Positions 54,636 to 63,621 of a stretch of 64,000 nt of DNA are shown in pieces. The stretch spans positions 1 to 64,000 of the forward strand of contig JBBEAM010000009.1 of NCBI GenBank assembly GCA_040882845.1. Reading direction: 5' to 3'. Both the position numbers and the translations under genes were made by a program. The number at the start of each line of letters is the position of its first letter. Within the stretch, counting starts at the first letter, position 1. Below the pieces are notes generated by a model. It was not told the origin of the DNA. It worked only from the letters and a program-made list of their open reading frames with translations, and ran no database searches. The stretch comes from JBBEAM01 sp040882845. GTDB taxonomy: Bacteria; Pseudomonadota; Alphaproteobacteria; Kiloniellales; DSM-21159.

Positions 54636-55691
54636 ATGAAGCCCATGAGCGACACTCAAGACTCTGCGCCTCAGAAGACGGATGCCATCATCGTCGGCGC
54701 CGGCCCGGTCGGCCTCTTCGCCGTCTTCGAGCTCGGCCTGCTCGACGTCAAGGCGCACCTGGTGGACATCCTCGACCGCCCCGGCGGGCAGTGCGCCGAG
54801 CTCTATCCGGAAAAGCCGATCTACGACATCCCGGCCCTGCCCTACTGCACCGGGCAGGAGCTGACCGATCGGCTGATGGAGCAGATCAAGCCCTTCGACC
54901 CGGTGTTCCACTTCGGCCAGATGGCCGAGAAGCTGGAGCGGACCCAGGACGATACGGCCTGGCGCCTGACCACCGACGCCGGCACCGTGCTCGAGGCTCC
55001 CGTTCTGATTATCGCTGCCGGCGGCGGGTCCTTCGTGCCCAAGCGTCCGCCGCTGCAGGGCATCGAGGAGTACGAAGGAAAATCCGTCTTCTACGCCGTG
55101 CGCAAGATGGAGCAGTTTCGCGGCAAGAACATCCTGATCGCCGGCGGCGGCGACTCCGCGCTCGACTGGACCGCTGCCCTGCAGCCCCTGGCCGAGAGTC
55201 TGACTCTGGTCCACCGCCGCGACGAGTTCCGCGCAGCACCCGCCACGGTCAACGAGATGCGCGCCCTGGTCGAGGCCGGCAAGATGGAGCTGAAGATCGC
55301 TCAGCTCGCCGGGCTGGAGGGCGAGAACGGCCAGCTCTCAGCCGTCCGCCTCAAAGACTCCGAGGGCGAAGTCTTCACCCAGCCCTGCGACACCCTGCTC
55401 GCCTTCTACGGCCTGACCATGAAGCTGGGTCCGGTCGCCGAGTTCGGGCTGAACCTGCACGAGAACCTGATCCCTGTGGACACCGAGAAGTTCGAGACCT
55501 CGACTCCGGGCATCTTCGCCATCGGCGACATCAACTCCTACCCCGGCAAGCTGAAGCTGATCCTCTCCGGCTTCCACGAAGCCGCGCTGATGGCCCAGCA
55601 GGCCTTCCATATCGTCTATCCCGACAAGAAGCTGCGCTTCCAGTACACGACCTCGAGCAGCGCGCTGCAGAAAAAACTCGGAGTGGCCTGA
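54636..55691 (+). CDS. Ferredoxin--NADP+ reductase, type 2 (thioredoxin-reductase-like)
   Basis: 351-residue FAD/NADP flavoprotein. FAD motif IIVGAGPVGLFAVFELGLL is near residue 18, the NADP motif IAGGGDSALDW near 168, and PGIFAIGDINSYPGKLKLI near 290. The VGLFAVFELGLLDVKAHLVD start is typical of TrxR-like FNRs. ATG 54645 (MSDTQ) is an alternative start. A [2Fe-2S] ferredoxin gene follows after 5 bp, so the two form an electron-transfer pair. Confidence 0.92.
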   Translation: MKPMSDTQDSAPQKTDAIIVGAGPVGLFAVFELGLLDVKAHLVDILDRPGGQCAELYPEKPIYDIPALPYCTGQELTDRLMEQIKPFDPVFHFGQMAEKLERTQDDTAWRLTTDAGTVLEAPVLIIAAGGGSFVPKRPPLQGIEEYEGKSVFYAVRKMEQFRGKNILIAGGGDSALDWTAALQPLAESLTLVHRRDEFRAAPATVNEMRALVEAGKMELKIAQLAGLEGENGQLSAVRLKDSEGEVFTQPCDTLLAFYGLTMKLGPVAEFGLNLHENLIPVDTEKFETSTPGIFAIGDINSYPGKLKLILSGFHEAALMAQQAFHIVYPDKKLRFQYTTSSSALQKKLGVA

Positions 55692-55696
55692 CTGCC

Positions 55697-56017
55697 ATGA
55701 AGCTCTACGTCACCGACCGGAACGGCACCGTCCACGAGATCCAGGGCGAGGACGAACTCCAGCTGATGGAGGCGATCCGCGACGCCGATCTGCCGATCAA
55801 GGCCGAGTGCGGCGGCTCCTGCGCCTGCGCCACCTGCCACGTCTACGTCGACCCGGCCTGCAAGGCGATGGTCGGCGAGGCCGACGAGGACGAGCAGGAC
55901 ATGCTGGACCTCGCCTTCGAGCTGACCGAGAACTCCCGCCTCTCCTGCCAGATCGTCCTCGGCCCGCAACACGACGGGCTGAAGGTCACCCTGGCGCCAG
56001 GAAGTGAGATTGATTGA
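55697..56017 (+). CDS. [2Fe-2S] ferredoxin, adrenodoxin type
   Basis: 106-residue soluble electron carrier. The cluster ligands are C38, C44, C47 (ECGGSCACATC) and C84 (RLSCQIVL), with the acidic patch EADEDEQDML typical of ISC/adrenodoxin ferredoxins. The ATG at 55697 is 5 bp behind the reductase stop. Partner oxygenase is not identified in the window; cytochrome P450 or Rieske systems are usual clients. Confidence 0.95.
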   Translation: MKLYVTDRNGTVHEIQGEDELQLMEAIRDADLPIKAECGGSCACATCHVYVDPACKAMVGEADEDEQDMLDLAFELTENSRLSCQIVLGPQHDGLKVTLAPGSEID

Positions 56018-56049
56018 TATTTCCCATTGAAGGCCTTAAAAAAAGTATC

Positions 56050-56781
56050 CTACTGAAAGCAATTGAAACGTTCGCCTTCGATGAAATTCTTTCTCATATC
56101 AATTTCTAGACCATAGAAATCAATTATTTTTTCCGCCGCACTGCATGTCTCATCAAACGATATTAAATTATATATATAAGAATTTATGAACAGAGATTCT
56201 CTGTAAATTTCCTTGCCGTATTGATCAAACAGTTCTCTACTTAGATTAAGAATTCTTTGGTTGTCATCTTTATTGCAGAATGAGATATTATCCATTCTTT
56301 CGGCGATGCAGAATTGTTCTCTATCTTTGATTATTTTATCAAATAAAACCATAGATACTGAGAAATCACCAAACGATTTGGCACAGACTGCTCCATAAAG
56401 AATCCGAGCATATTCTATTGCTGCGGCAATCGCTTGATCATAACCTTGAAATTCATAGGGCACACTAATTATTAATTTTTTATCTTGGTGACTGTATACT
56501 TCCCATAATGAGAAAGTTCCGTCGTTCATTTGCAAATCGATAAACGGAAACGTGCTTGTGGCTAAAAAATATTGACCAAAACGTGCCTCAAAGAAATTTT
56601 CTGTTAATTTTGTTTCATGCTTTCTTGATAATGTTTCTGAGACTCTCACATAATAATCCTCTTCGTCTACAAGATTCATCTTACAAAAAGATGACTCCTG
56701 GGCTTTAGCTCCAACACTTAAAATCAGAGATATAGATAAAAATATAACACTTACAAAATGATGTTTCCCGGGGATACGCAT
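56050..56781 (-). CDS. AT-rich secreted hypothetical protein
   Basis: 243 residues, function not recognised. The signal peptide (KHHFVSVIFLSISLILSVGA) precedes a soluble domain with several Cys (MNLVDEEDYYVRV; SISFC-type pairs such as FCIAERMD and FCNKDD). Base composition is far more AT-rich than the neighbouring genes (runs such as TTATTTTTTC), so it was probably acquired horizontally. It sits between a ferredoxin gene and an amidase without obvious partners. Confidence 0.65.
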   Translation of the reverse strand: MRIPGKHHFVSVIFLSISLILSVGAKAQESSFCKMNLVDEEDYYVRVSETLSRKHETKLTENFFEARFGQYFLATSTFPFIDLQMNDGTFSLWEVYSHQDKKLIISVPYEFQGYDQAIAAAIEYARILYGAVCAKSFGDFSVSMVLFDKIIKDREQFCIAERMDNISFCNKDDNQRILNLSRELFDQYGKEIYRESLFINSYIYNLISFDETCSAAEKIIDFYGLEIDMRKNFIEGERFNCFQ

Positions 56782-56826
56782 CGATGATTGAGTCTTCTAT
56801 AAGAGTTCTGAAATCATGATTGTTCA

Positions 56827-58245
56827 CTACATTTCCGGCCTCTCAACCCACGGCCGCGCCGCCTCGAAAGCCGCAGCGGCGCGGAACACCGAGAGATCGT
56901 CGTAGGGCTTGCCGATAATCTGCAAGCCGAGCGGCACGCCGTTGGCGGCGCGGCCCATGGGGACGGATATCGCCGGCAGGCGTTCCAGCACGTTGAAGGG
57001 CCAGCAGAGCGCCCAGCCTATCACGGAGTCGACCGGCGTGTCCTCGATCCGCACTTCGTCCTTCAGCAGGTCGATGTCGGCGGCCAAGGCCGTGGTTCCC
57101 GTAGTCGGGGTCAGCAGGACCTCGCAGCGTTCGAAGATCTCGCGCAGCTGCCCCCACATTCCGGCGCGCACCTCGTTGACCGCCTCGACGGTCATGCCGC
57201 CGCGCCCCAGCTCCCATTGGTCGATGTGGCGCAGGTGGGTGGAGATCAGCGCCTTCTGTTCCTCGGTGAAATTCTTGTTCAGCTCCTCGCCGTCGCGCTT
57301 GTAGCCGCTGATCGCCGCCTCGTACTCGCGCTCCAGGGTCCAGGGAATCTCGACCTGCTCGACGGTGCAGCCCAGCTCCGCGAAGGCCTGCACCGCCTCG
57401 CGGAAGGCCGCGCGGATTTCCGGCTCGACCTTGAACAGGCCGAGGTCCTCGCTGACCGCCACGCGCCAGCCCTCGATGGCCTGGAAGCTCTCCGGCAGGT
57501 TGGGATGCCCTGGCACAGTGGTCGGGTCGCGCAGATCCGGGCCGGCGATGAGGTTGTAGAGCAGCGCCGCGTCGCCGACGCTGCGCGCCATCGGCCCCTG
57601 GGTGCTCCAGGCGTTCCACAGCCAGGCGCCGGCGCCCGGCACCCGGCCGCTCGGCGGGCGGTAGCCGACCAGGCCGTTGAGGGAGGCCGGAATGCGGATC
57701 GAGCCGCCGTAGTCGCCGCCGTCGCAGAGCGGCACCATGCCCGCCGCCAAGGCCGCGCCGGCGCCGCCGCCGGAGCCGCCCGGCGTGGTCGCCAGGTTCC
57801 AGGGATTGCGGGTCACCCCCCAGAGCGGCGAGTGGCAGATCGTCGCCGCCGCGAACTCCGGCGTGGTGGTGCGGGCGTAGAGGATCGCCCCGGCCTCGCG
57901 GATCCGCGCCACATGCGGCGAGTCGAAGGGATAGACGTTGTTCTCGAACAGCCTGGAGCCATGGGTGGTGATCTCGTTGGCCACCGCGTGGTCGTCCTTG
58001 ATCGCCACCGGCAGGCCGTCCAGCGGCCTGGGATCGTTGCCCTTGCCCAGATAGCGCCCCTCGGCGGCCTTGGCCTCGGCCAGGGCCCGCTCGAAGAAGG
58101 TGTAGGTCCAGGCATTGATCTTGGGATTGACCTGCTCGCTGCGCGCGATCAGCGCCTCGAGGTAGGCGACCGGGGAGAGCTGGCGGTTGCGGAAGGCGGC
58201 CAGCGCCTCCAGCGCCCCGAGATAGCAGAGGTCCGGGTCGCTCAT
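56827..58245 (-). CDS. Amidase-signature family hydrolase (second copy)
   Basis: 472-residue AS-family amidase. K83 (AIKDDH), S158 (PGGSGGGAG) and S182 (GGDYGGSIRIPA) form the Lys-Ser-Ser triad at the same positions as in the amidase at 49676, so they are paralogues. The glycine-rich loop is GGSGGGAG instead of GGSSGGSG. The start overlaps the stop of the 2OG-oxygenase by 4 bp, so the two form an operon and may act on one compound. Confidence 0.9.
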   Translation of the reverse strand: MSDPDLCYLGALEALAAFRNRQLSPVAYLEALIARSEQVNPKINAWTYTFFERALAEAKAAEGRYLGKGNDPRPLDGLPVAIKDDHAVANEITTHGSRLFENNVYPFDSPHVARIREAGAILYARTTTPEFAAATICHSPLWGVTRNPWNLATTPGGSGGGAGAALAAGMVPLCDGGDYGGSIRIPASLNGLVGYRPPSGRVPGAGAWLWNAWSTQGPMARSVGDAALLYNLIAGPDLRDPTTVPGHPNLPESFQAIEGWRVAVSEDLGLFKVEPEIRAAFREAVQAFAELGCTVEQVEIPWTLEREYEAAISGYKRDGEELNKNFTEEQKALISTHLRHIDQWELGRGGMTVEAVNEVRAGMWGQLREIFERCEVLLTPTTGTTALAADIDLLKDEVRIEDTPVDSVIGWALCWPFNVLERLPAISVPMGRAANGVPLGLQIIGKPYDDLSVFRAAAAFEAARPWVERPEM

Positions 58246-59198
58246 GTCTTGCGGTAGGCGAAGGTGTCGTTGTAGCGCCCGATCAGGTATTCGCCCGCCA
58301 GCACCGGCGCGAAGCGCGGCGTCTGCCCGGGCAGCAGGCAGCCCGGCAGGCATTCGACCAAGGTGTCGAAGTTGGGATCGAAGAAGAAGGGCATGGAATA
58401 GCGCTCCTGGCCGCTGCGGTTGATCACCCGGTGCGGCGTCGCCGCGAAGCGGCCGTTGGTCCAGCGCGCCAGCTGATCGCCGATGTTGACCACGAAGGCG
58501 CCGGGCAGCGGCGGCACCTCGATCCATTCCCCCTTGCGGGCGCGGACGATCAGGCCGCCCTTGTCGTCCTGGTTCAGGATGGTCAGGCAGCCGTAGTCGG
58601 TATGGGTGCCGCAGCCGACGCTCTCGGCCTCCGGCGTCGCCGCCTGGGGCGGATAGTGCAGCAGGCGGAGCTGGGCCAGGGGCCGGTCGATCTTGTCGGC
58701 GAAGAAGTCCTCTTCCAGGCCGAGGCCGAGCGCGAAGCAGGCCATCAGCTGCTCGGCCAGGCGGCGCATCTCGGCAAAGTAAGCCTCGATCTCCGGGCGG
58801 AAGCCGGGCAGTTCCTCGGGCCAGACGTTGGGGCCGTGCAGCGGCGTGCCGGCCAGAACGTCGGGATCGTCGGCGGGCAGATCGCGGGCGAGATCGAAGC
58901 CCTCCTTGAGGTCGCCTCTCGCGAGGCTCGGGTCGGTCGCCTCCTCGTACACCGGGAAGTAGCCGCGGTGCAGCGGCGACCTGGAGATATGCAGCGCCAG
59001 CTTCTCCGCCTCCGCCTGATCGAAGAAGCGCCTGGTCTGGGCTAGGCCCTCGGCCATCTGGCTATGCGGCACGCCGTGGCCGGTCAGATAGAAGAAGCCG
59101 GTCTCCTCGCAGGCGCGCGCGGCCAGCGTAGCGGCGGCGGTCTTGCCGCGCCCCTCCCGGAAATCGCTCAGATCGATGACTGGCAGCGCTGTGCCCAT
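58242..59198 (-). CDS. Isopenicillin N synthase-type 2OG/Fe(II) oxygenase (second copy)
   Basis: 318-residue non-heme iron oxygenase. Iron ligands are H199, D201 (GTHTDYGCLTIL) and H256 (TPHRVINR), with R266 in RYSMPFFFDP binding the cosubstrate. N-terminal ETGFFYLTGHGVP is the DIOX_N signature. Same superfamily as the gene at 28295 but only distantly alike. It is translated together with the downstream amidase and divergent from metF. Confidence 0.9.
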   Translation of the reverse strand: MGTALPVIDLSDFREGRGKTAAATLAARACEETGFFYLTGHGVPHSQMAEGLAQTRRFFDQAEAEKLALHISRSPLHRGYFPVYEEATDPSLARGDLKEGFDLARDLPADDPDVLAGTPLHGPNVWPEELPGFRPEIEAYFAEMRRLAEQLMACFALGLGLEEDFFADKIDRPLAQLRLLHYPPQAATPEAESVGCGTHTDYGCLTILNQDDKGGLIVRARKGEWIEVPPLPGAFVVNIGDQLARWTNGRFAATPHRVINRSGQERYSMPFFFDPNFDTLVECLPGCLLPGQTPRFAPVLAGEYLIGRYNDTFAYRKT

Positions 59199-59355
59199 GC
59201 CTTCTTCGCACCTCTCGTCCCTGGCTCCAGCAGATATCTGGCAAGGATCGCTGGCCGGCGCAAGTGGCGCGCAGGCTTGCTGCTGTCGCGATCTGGCCAC
59301 GCGGCGTCGTCGCGGCGGCAGCGACCCCGGCCCCGCGTTTCTATAGCATGAGCCC

Positions 59356-60297
59356 ATGAACGCTTCCTCTCCCTCCCCGCCCGCCGGCAGCCGCTCGCCC
59401 GAGCAGCGGATCGTCGACTTCGTCAAGGGTTTCACCATCGAGACCACGCCCGGCGCCTCGGAGAAGACGCCGTCCTACCGCGACATGCTGCGCGAGGGCA
59501 CCACGGTGGCCGTGACCTTCCTGCCCGGCTCCGACTTCGCCGACACGGTGAAGACCGCCAGGCGGCTGAAGGAAGAGGGCTTCGACCCGGCGCCGCACTT
59601 CGCCGCGCGCTCGATCCCCAGCAAGCAGGCCTTCGAGGACTATCTGGCCCGGCTGCAGGGCGAGGTCGGGATCGGCCAGGCGGTCTGCCTGGCGGGCGCT
59701 GTGCCCGAGCCGCTCGGCCCCTACGACTCCTCCATGGCGCTGCTGGAGACCGGCCTGTTCGAGAAGCACGGCATCAAGACCATCGGCGTCGCCGGCCACC
59801 CCGAGGGCAGCCCGGACATCCCCGAGGAGGCGGTCAAGGCCGCGCTCAAGTGGAAGAACGACCTGGCCGAGCGCAGCGACGCCGCCTTCTACGTCGCCAC
59901 CCAGTTCGTCTTCGAGTCCAAGCCGATTATCGACTGGGACCGGGCGATCCAGGCCGAGGGCAACAGGCTGCCGGTGCATATCGGCGTGCCCGGCCTGGCG
60001 ACCCTGAAGACCCTGGTCAACCACGCGCGCAACTGCGGCATCGGCCCGTCGATGAACTTCCTGCTCAAGCAGGCCAGGAACGTCGCCAAGCTGATGACCG
60101 TCAACGCGCCGGACAAGCTGGTGCGCGACCTCGCGAACTACAAGGCCGAGGATCCCAACTGCGGCATCGTCAAGATGCACCTCTACCCGCTCGGCGGGAT
60201 GCGCCGCTCGGCCGCCTGGGCCTACGCCGTGCAGGACGGCGAATTCACGCTCGACAAGAACGGCAAGGGCTTCACCGTCACCCGCGAGATCGACTAG
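59356..60297 (+). CDS. metF: Methylenetetrahydrofolate reductase-like protein
   Basis: 313-residue TIM-barrel MTHFR-family enzyme that would reduce 5,10-methylene-THF to 5-methyl-THF with FAD. Segments such as VAVTFLPGSDFADTV, FDPAPHFAARSI, GVAGHPEGSPDIPE and FYVATQFVFESKPII follow the family. It is the divergent short form, so a related folate-linked activity is possible. Fits the sox/fhs C1 theme. The RHS fragment begins within 30 bp of its stop. Confidence 0.85.
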   Translation: MNASSPSPPAGSRSPEQRIVDFVKGFTIETTPGASEKTPSYRDMLREGTTVAVTFLPGSDFADTVKTARRLKEEGFDPAPHFAARSIPSKQAFEDYLARLQGEVGIGQAVCLAGAVPEPLGPYDSSMALLETGLFEKHGIKTIGVAGHPEGSPDIPEEAVKAALKWKNDLAERSDAAFYVATQFVFESKPIIDWDRAIQAEGNRLPVHIGVPGLATLKTLVNHARNCGIGPSMNFLLKQARNVAKLMTVNAPDKLVRDLANYKAEDPNCGIVKMHLYPLGGMRRSAAWAYAVQDGEFTLDKNGKGFTVTREID

Positions 60298-60365
60298 CGG
60301 CCCTCCCCCGGTAAAGCCTTACCGAACGCCTTTCCTACGACGCCTGGGGGCAGCGCCGCCAGGCG

Positions 60366-61208
60366 GACTGGCAGCTGCTCGCCAATCCGCTCGCCTACAT
60401 GGCCACGGTCACCCCCAGGGGCTTCACCGGCCAGGAGCACCTCGACACCACCGGCCTGGTGCACATGAATGGGCGGGTCTACGACGCCAAGATCGGACGC
60501 TTCCTCTCCGCCGACCCCCACCTGCAGGACGAAACCAACCTTCAGGCCTACAACCGCTATTCCTACGTCCTCAACAATCCGCTCTCCTACACCGACCCCA
60601 GCGGGTTCTTCTTCAAGAAGCTGTTCAACGCCTTCAAAAGCGTCTTCAAGGCCGTCACCAGCGTCACGACCTTCGTGCTCAAAAATGCCCTGCGCGAGGT
60701 CGGCAAGCTCAGCGCGAAAGTGCCGGGACTCTCCATCGCTATCCAGGCAACGGCCTGTATCTACGGAGGCCCGGCTGGTTGCGCCGTGGCTGCAGCCGCC
60801 CTCACCTACGCGGCAGGAGGGTCGCTCAAGGATGCCGCGATCGCCGCAGCCTTCGCCTATGGCGCGGCCAATGTCTGGCAGACCGTGGGCGCCGGGCTCG
60901 GAGAACTCTCTGCGGCGCAGGGCTTCAGCGTCTTCGAAGAAGCCATCGTCAAGGGCGCGGTCCACGGCACCGTCGGCGGCGCGCTTTCGGCCGCCCAGGG
61001 CGGATCTTTCCAGAGCGGCTTCATCGCCAACGCGGCTGCCGGGCTGTCCACGCCGCTGATTTTCGGTACAATCGGCACCGGCCTCGGTATCGAAGACATC
61101 GCCGCGCGCACCGCCGCAGCCTCGGCAGTTGGCGGCGCCGCCGCTGCACTCTCTGGCGGGAACTTTGAGAACGGGGCTATGACAGCCGCCTTCGCGTGGG
61201 TGTTCAAT
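60366..61208 (+). repeat. RHS core/pretoxin repeat, copy 1
   Basis: 843 bp matching 62779-63621 without any length difference. The first 300 bp are nearly identical, the middle has diverged, and the last 130 bp are again close. Beyond 61208 the two cassettes are unrelated. Confidence 0.9.
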
Positions 61209-61667
61209 GCCGAGCAGAGCAACTTAATTGGTCACAACGGCGGCCCGCCTCTTGAGGGTAAACCTAGTCTGCTCGGGCGCATTATTAGAGGATTTACAAA
61301 GATTGGAGGATTGCTTGCCGCCCCTATAGGTCTGGCTGCAGACGCTACCCCACTTAATGTTGGTGAAGAAGCATGGCTATCTGCCCAAAAATTAAAAATA
61401 GAAAATAGAGCCAATCATGTCTTTAGAGAAAACTTAGGAAAGCACAAACTTGAGGGGTTGCTGCAAGTATTTTCTGGAGATAGTATTGCTGCCTATAACG
61501 CAATCCGTAGTGCAGCTCAAAGTGCAGCTGTAAATGGTCAGCTTACGTCTTTCGGGAAAACCGACGGAGTCTTTCAGTCAGTGGTCAATGTTAATAACTT
61601 TGATGTTACAGTTCGCGGACGAATGGTGGATGGGCAGGTTGATGTGACCACTGCGTTTATTCCATGA
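60399..61667 (+). CDS. Orphan RHS core end, pretoxin region and C-terminal toxin tip
   Basis: 422 residues from the first ATG; the frame is open back to about 60322 (LSYDAWGQRRQADW), showing this is the 3' part of an rhs gene without its N-terminus. Residues 8-69 are the RHS-repeat-associated core (GRFLSADPHLQDETNLQ, YSYVLNNPLSYTDPSG). Residues 70-268 are a Gly/Ala-rich pretoxin segment. The tip after residue 270 starts with GHNGGPPLEG and ends with a compact NHVFRENLGKHKLEG domain, loosely like BECR-fold RNase toxins (inference). AT content rises in the tip. An immunity-like gene overlaps its stop by 4 bp. Confidence 0.82.
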   Translation: MATVTPRGFTGQEHLDTTGLVHMNGRVYDAKIGRFLSADPHLQDETNLQAYNRYSYVLNNPLSYTDPSGFFFKKLFNAFKSVFKAVTSVTTFVLKNALREVGKLSAKVPGLSIAIQATACIYGGPAGCAVAAAALTYAAGGSLKDAAIAAAFAYGAANVWQTVGAGLGELSAAQGFSVFEEAIVKGAVHGTVGGALSAAQGGSFQSGFIANAAAGLSTPLIFGTIGTGLGIEDIAARTAAASAVGGAAAALSGGNFENGAMTAAFAWVFNAEQSNLIGHNGGPPLEGKPSLLGRIIRGFTKIGGLLAAPIGLAADATPLNVGEEAWLSAQKLKIENRANHVFRENLGKHKLEGLLQVFSGDSIAAYNAIRSAAQSAAVNGQLTSFGKTDGVFQSVVNVNNFDVTVRGRMVDGQVDVTTAFIP

Positions 61668-62020
61668 AAAGTAAAAATATGAAGATAGAAATATTAGAGG
61701 CTAAAGTTATCATGGAGTTCCTCTCTGAGATAGGAGTAGGCCTTATATATAATGAGAGCAGTTACTATAATATACCTGTATGTGATAGGCGATATTCTAA
61801 TGTGGGATTCTTAACTGAATTCAAAAAAGTAAAGGAGCTTAATATTAGCAATTTAATGACAAAATTTACGGGAGGAAGCGTTGAGGCAAGATTAAATAAG
61901 AACATTGAAACTGGGTATTTAATTTATGTAAATGAAGGTCATATAGCATCTGTTGAGGGGTACACTTACGGCGATGATTTGTGGCCAGATAAAATACACA
62001 GTATTGAAGTTTTCCATTAA
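61664..62020 (+). CDS. Probable immunity protein to the RHS toxin tip
   Basis: 118-residue small soluble protein, AT-rich like the toxin tip. No domain is recognised (KIEILEAKVIMEFLSEIGVG; FTGGSVEARLNKNIETGY). Identification rests on position: its start overlaps the toxin stop in ATGA, on the same strand, and small acidic genes directly after polymorphic toxins usually neutralise them. MKSKNMKIE holds two possible starts, 61664 and 61679. Confidence 0.7.
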   Translation: MKSKNMKIEILEAKVIMEFLSEIGVGLIYNESSYYNIPVCDRRYSNVGFLTEFKKVKELNISNLMTKFTGGSVEARLNKNIETGYLIYVNEGHIASVEGYTYGDDLWPDKIHSIEVFH

Positions 62021-62159
62021 ATATTATTTATAGCCAATTAGGCAGGCTCAGGATTTACCGATAGGATTTGATTTTCTGGCGATTGCTCACTCCTAAGGAA
62101 GCTAACCCAAGCAGCCTGACACATAATTCTGTATCCAGGTTTGAGTCTGGGAGGCAGGT

Positions 62160-62370
62160 GTGGGACGTACTTACAGTTTGGATCTGCGATGCTATGTGAT
62201 TGGAGGTGGAGCGCCGGTTCGGGGTAGGGCTGCGTTGTTTTCGGTCGCCCCCTCGACGGCCATTAACTGGAACCGCCAGTGGCGAGAGGCTGGGTCGTTG
62301 GGTCCCGCCCCTCAAGGCCAGCCGCCGGGCCCGCAGTTGGACGATCACGAGGCCTTCATTCTCGCTTTTT
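62160..62370 (+). pseudogene. IS630-type transposase remnant
   Basis: Reading from GTG at 62160, the translation MGRTYSLDLRCYVI...SVAPSTAINWNRQWREAGS matches the N-terminal HTH of IS630-family transposases. The alignment is lost around DDHEAFILA, where the frame is broken and the sequence joins an IS5-type fragment. No catalytic DDE domain remains. Confidence 0.7.
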
Positions 62371-62614
62371 TTGGAGGAGGAGAAGGATGTTGCGCTCGAT
62401 GACATACTTTCGCCTGTAAGCGATTGTGTCGATTAGATACGGCGCGGTTCGTGAGGCGGTCGATGGGATGACGGCTTCGTCTGAAGTGCTCTGCATCGTA
62501 AGCTTTATCAGCAGGCAATCGCTTGGGCTTCGCAACAGCATCCATCAGTGGTTTGGCCATGGAGATGTCGGCTAGATTGCTTGGCGTCAGCGAGAAGGTG
62601 ATCGGCCGGCTGCG
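62366..62614 (-). pseudogene. IS5-type transposase remnant, frameshifted
   Basis: On the minus strand, SRPITFSLTPSNLADISM and PKRLPADKAYDAEHFR match the DDE core of IS5-family transposases. The match continues in another frame from about 62478 (EAVIPSTASRTAPYLID, RKYVIERNIL), so a frameshift lies near 62480. Both ends are missing. Confidence 0.75.
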
Positions 62615-62778
62615 ATAATCGGGCCAGGACACGGATTCTACTCGTCCTACCGCAGCGCGAGCGACCGATCGCCAGACTTTCCTCCCCCTTTTCGCCAGAA
62701 GCATAACGATGCGCGCGGCATGAGAGCTATCGGGGTGAGTTCCTCCGGGACGGGGTCGCAGATGGTCGGCAGGCCGAC

Positions 62779-63621
62779 GACTGGCAGCTGCTCGCCAACC
62801 CGCTCGCCTACATGGCCACGGTCACCCCCAGGGGCTTTACCGGCCAGGAGCACCTTGACACCACCGGCCTGGTGCACATGAATGGGCGGGTCTACGACGC
62901 CAAGATCGGCCGCTTCCTCTCCGCCGATCCCCACCTGCAGGACGAAACCAACCTCCAGGCCTACAACCGCTATTCCTACGTCCTCAACAATCCGCTCTCC
63001 TACACCGACCCCAGCGGGTTCTTCTTCAAGAAGCTGTTCAACGCCTTCAAAAGCGTCTTCAAGGCGGTCACAAGCGTCACGACCTTCGTGCTCAAAAATG
63101 CCCTGCGCGAGGTCGGCAAACTCAGCGCCAAGGTCCCGGGGCTTTCTGTGGCCATTCAGGGCGCGGCCTGCTTCTATGGAGGACCAGCGGGCTGTGCCGC
63201 GGCTGCGGCACTACTCACATATGCATCAGGAGGATCTCTCAAAGATGCCGCCATAGCTGCCGCTTTCGCCTATGGCGCCGCGAACGTCTGGCAGACTGTG
63301 GGGGCGGGGCTCGCGGATTTCACGGCTGCCCAGGGGCTGGGCGTTGCCGAAGGTGCGCTCCTCAAGGGCGCTGTCCACGGTACCGTCGGCGGGGCACTCT
63401 CGGCTGCTCAGGGCGGCTCCTTCCATGAAGGCTTTATCGCCAACGGCGCCGCGGGGCTGTCAACGCCGCTGATCTTCGGTACAATCGGCACCGGTCTCGG
63501 TATCGAAGACATCGCAGCGCGCACCGCCGCCGCCTCCGTCGTCGGCGGCGCTGCGGCAGAGCTCGCAGGTGGGAACTTCGAGAACGGGGCCACGACCGCA
63601 GCTTTCGCGTGGGTGTTTAAT
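62779..63621 (+). repeat. RHS core/pretoxin repeat, copy 2
   Basis: Second copy of the 843-bp region at 60366-61208, offset 2413 bp, same length. It lies just right of the transposase remnants, so insertion or recombination may have produced the left junction. Confidence 0.9.

Noticed and set aside
59199..59355. Possible SAM or folate riboswitch before metF
   Set aside because: No conserved riboswitch core or strong terminator hairpin can be recognised in the spacer.
62055..62405. 116-codon minus-strand frame over the transposase remnants
   Set aside because: It is antisense to the IS630-type fragment and has low-complexity composition.
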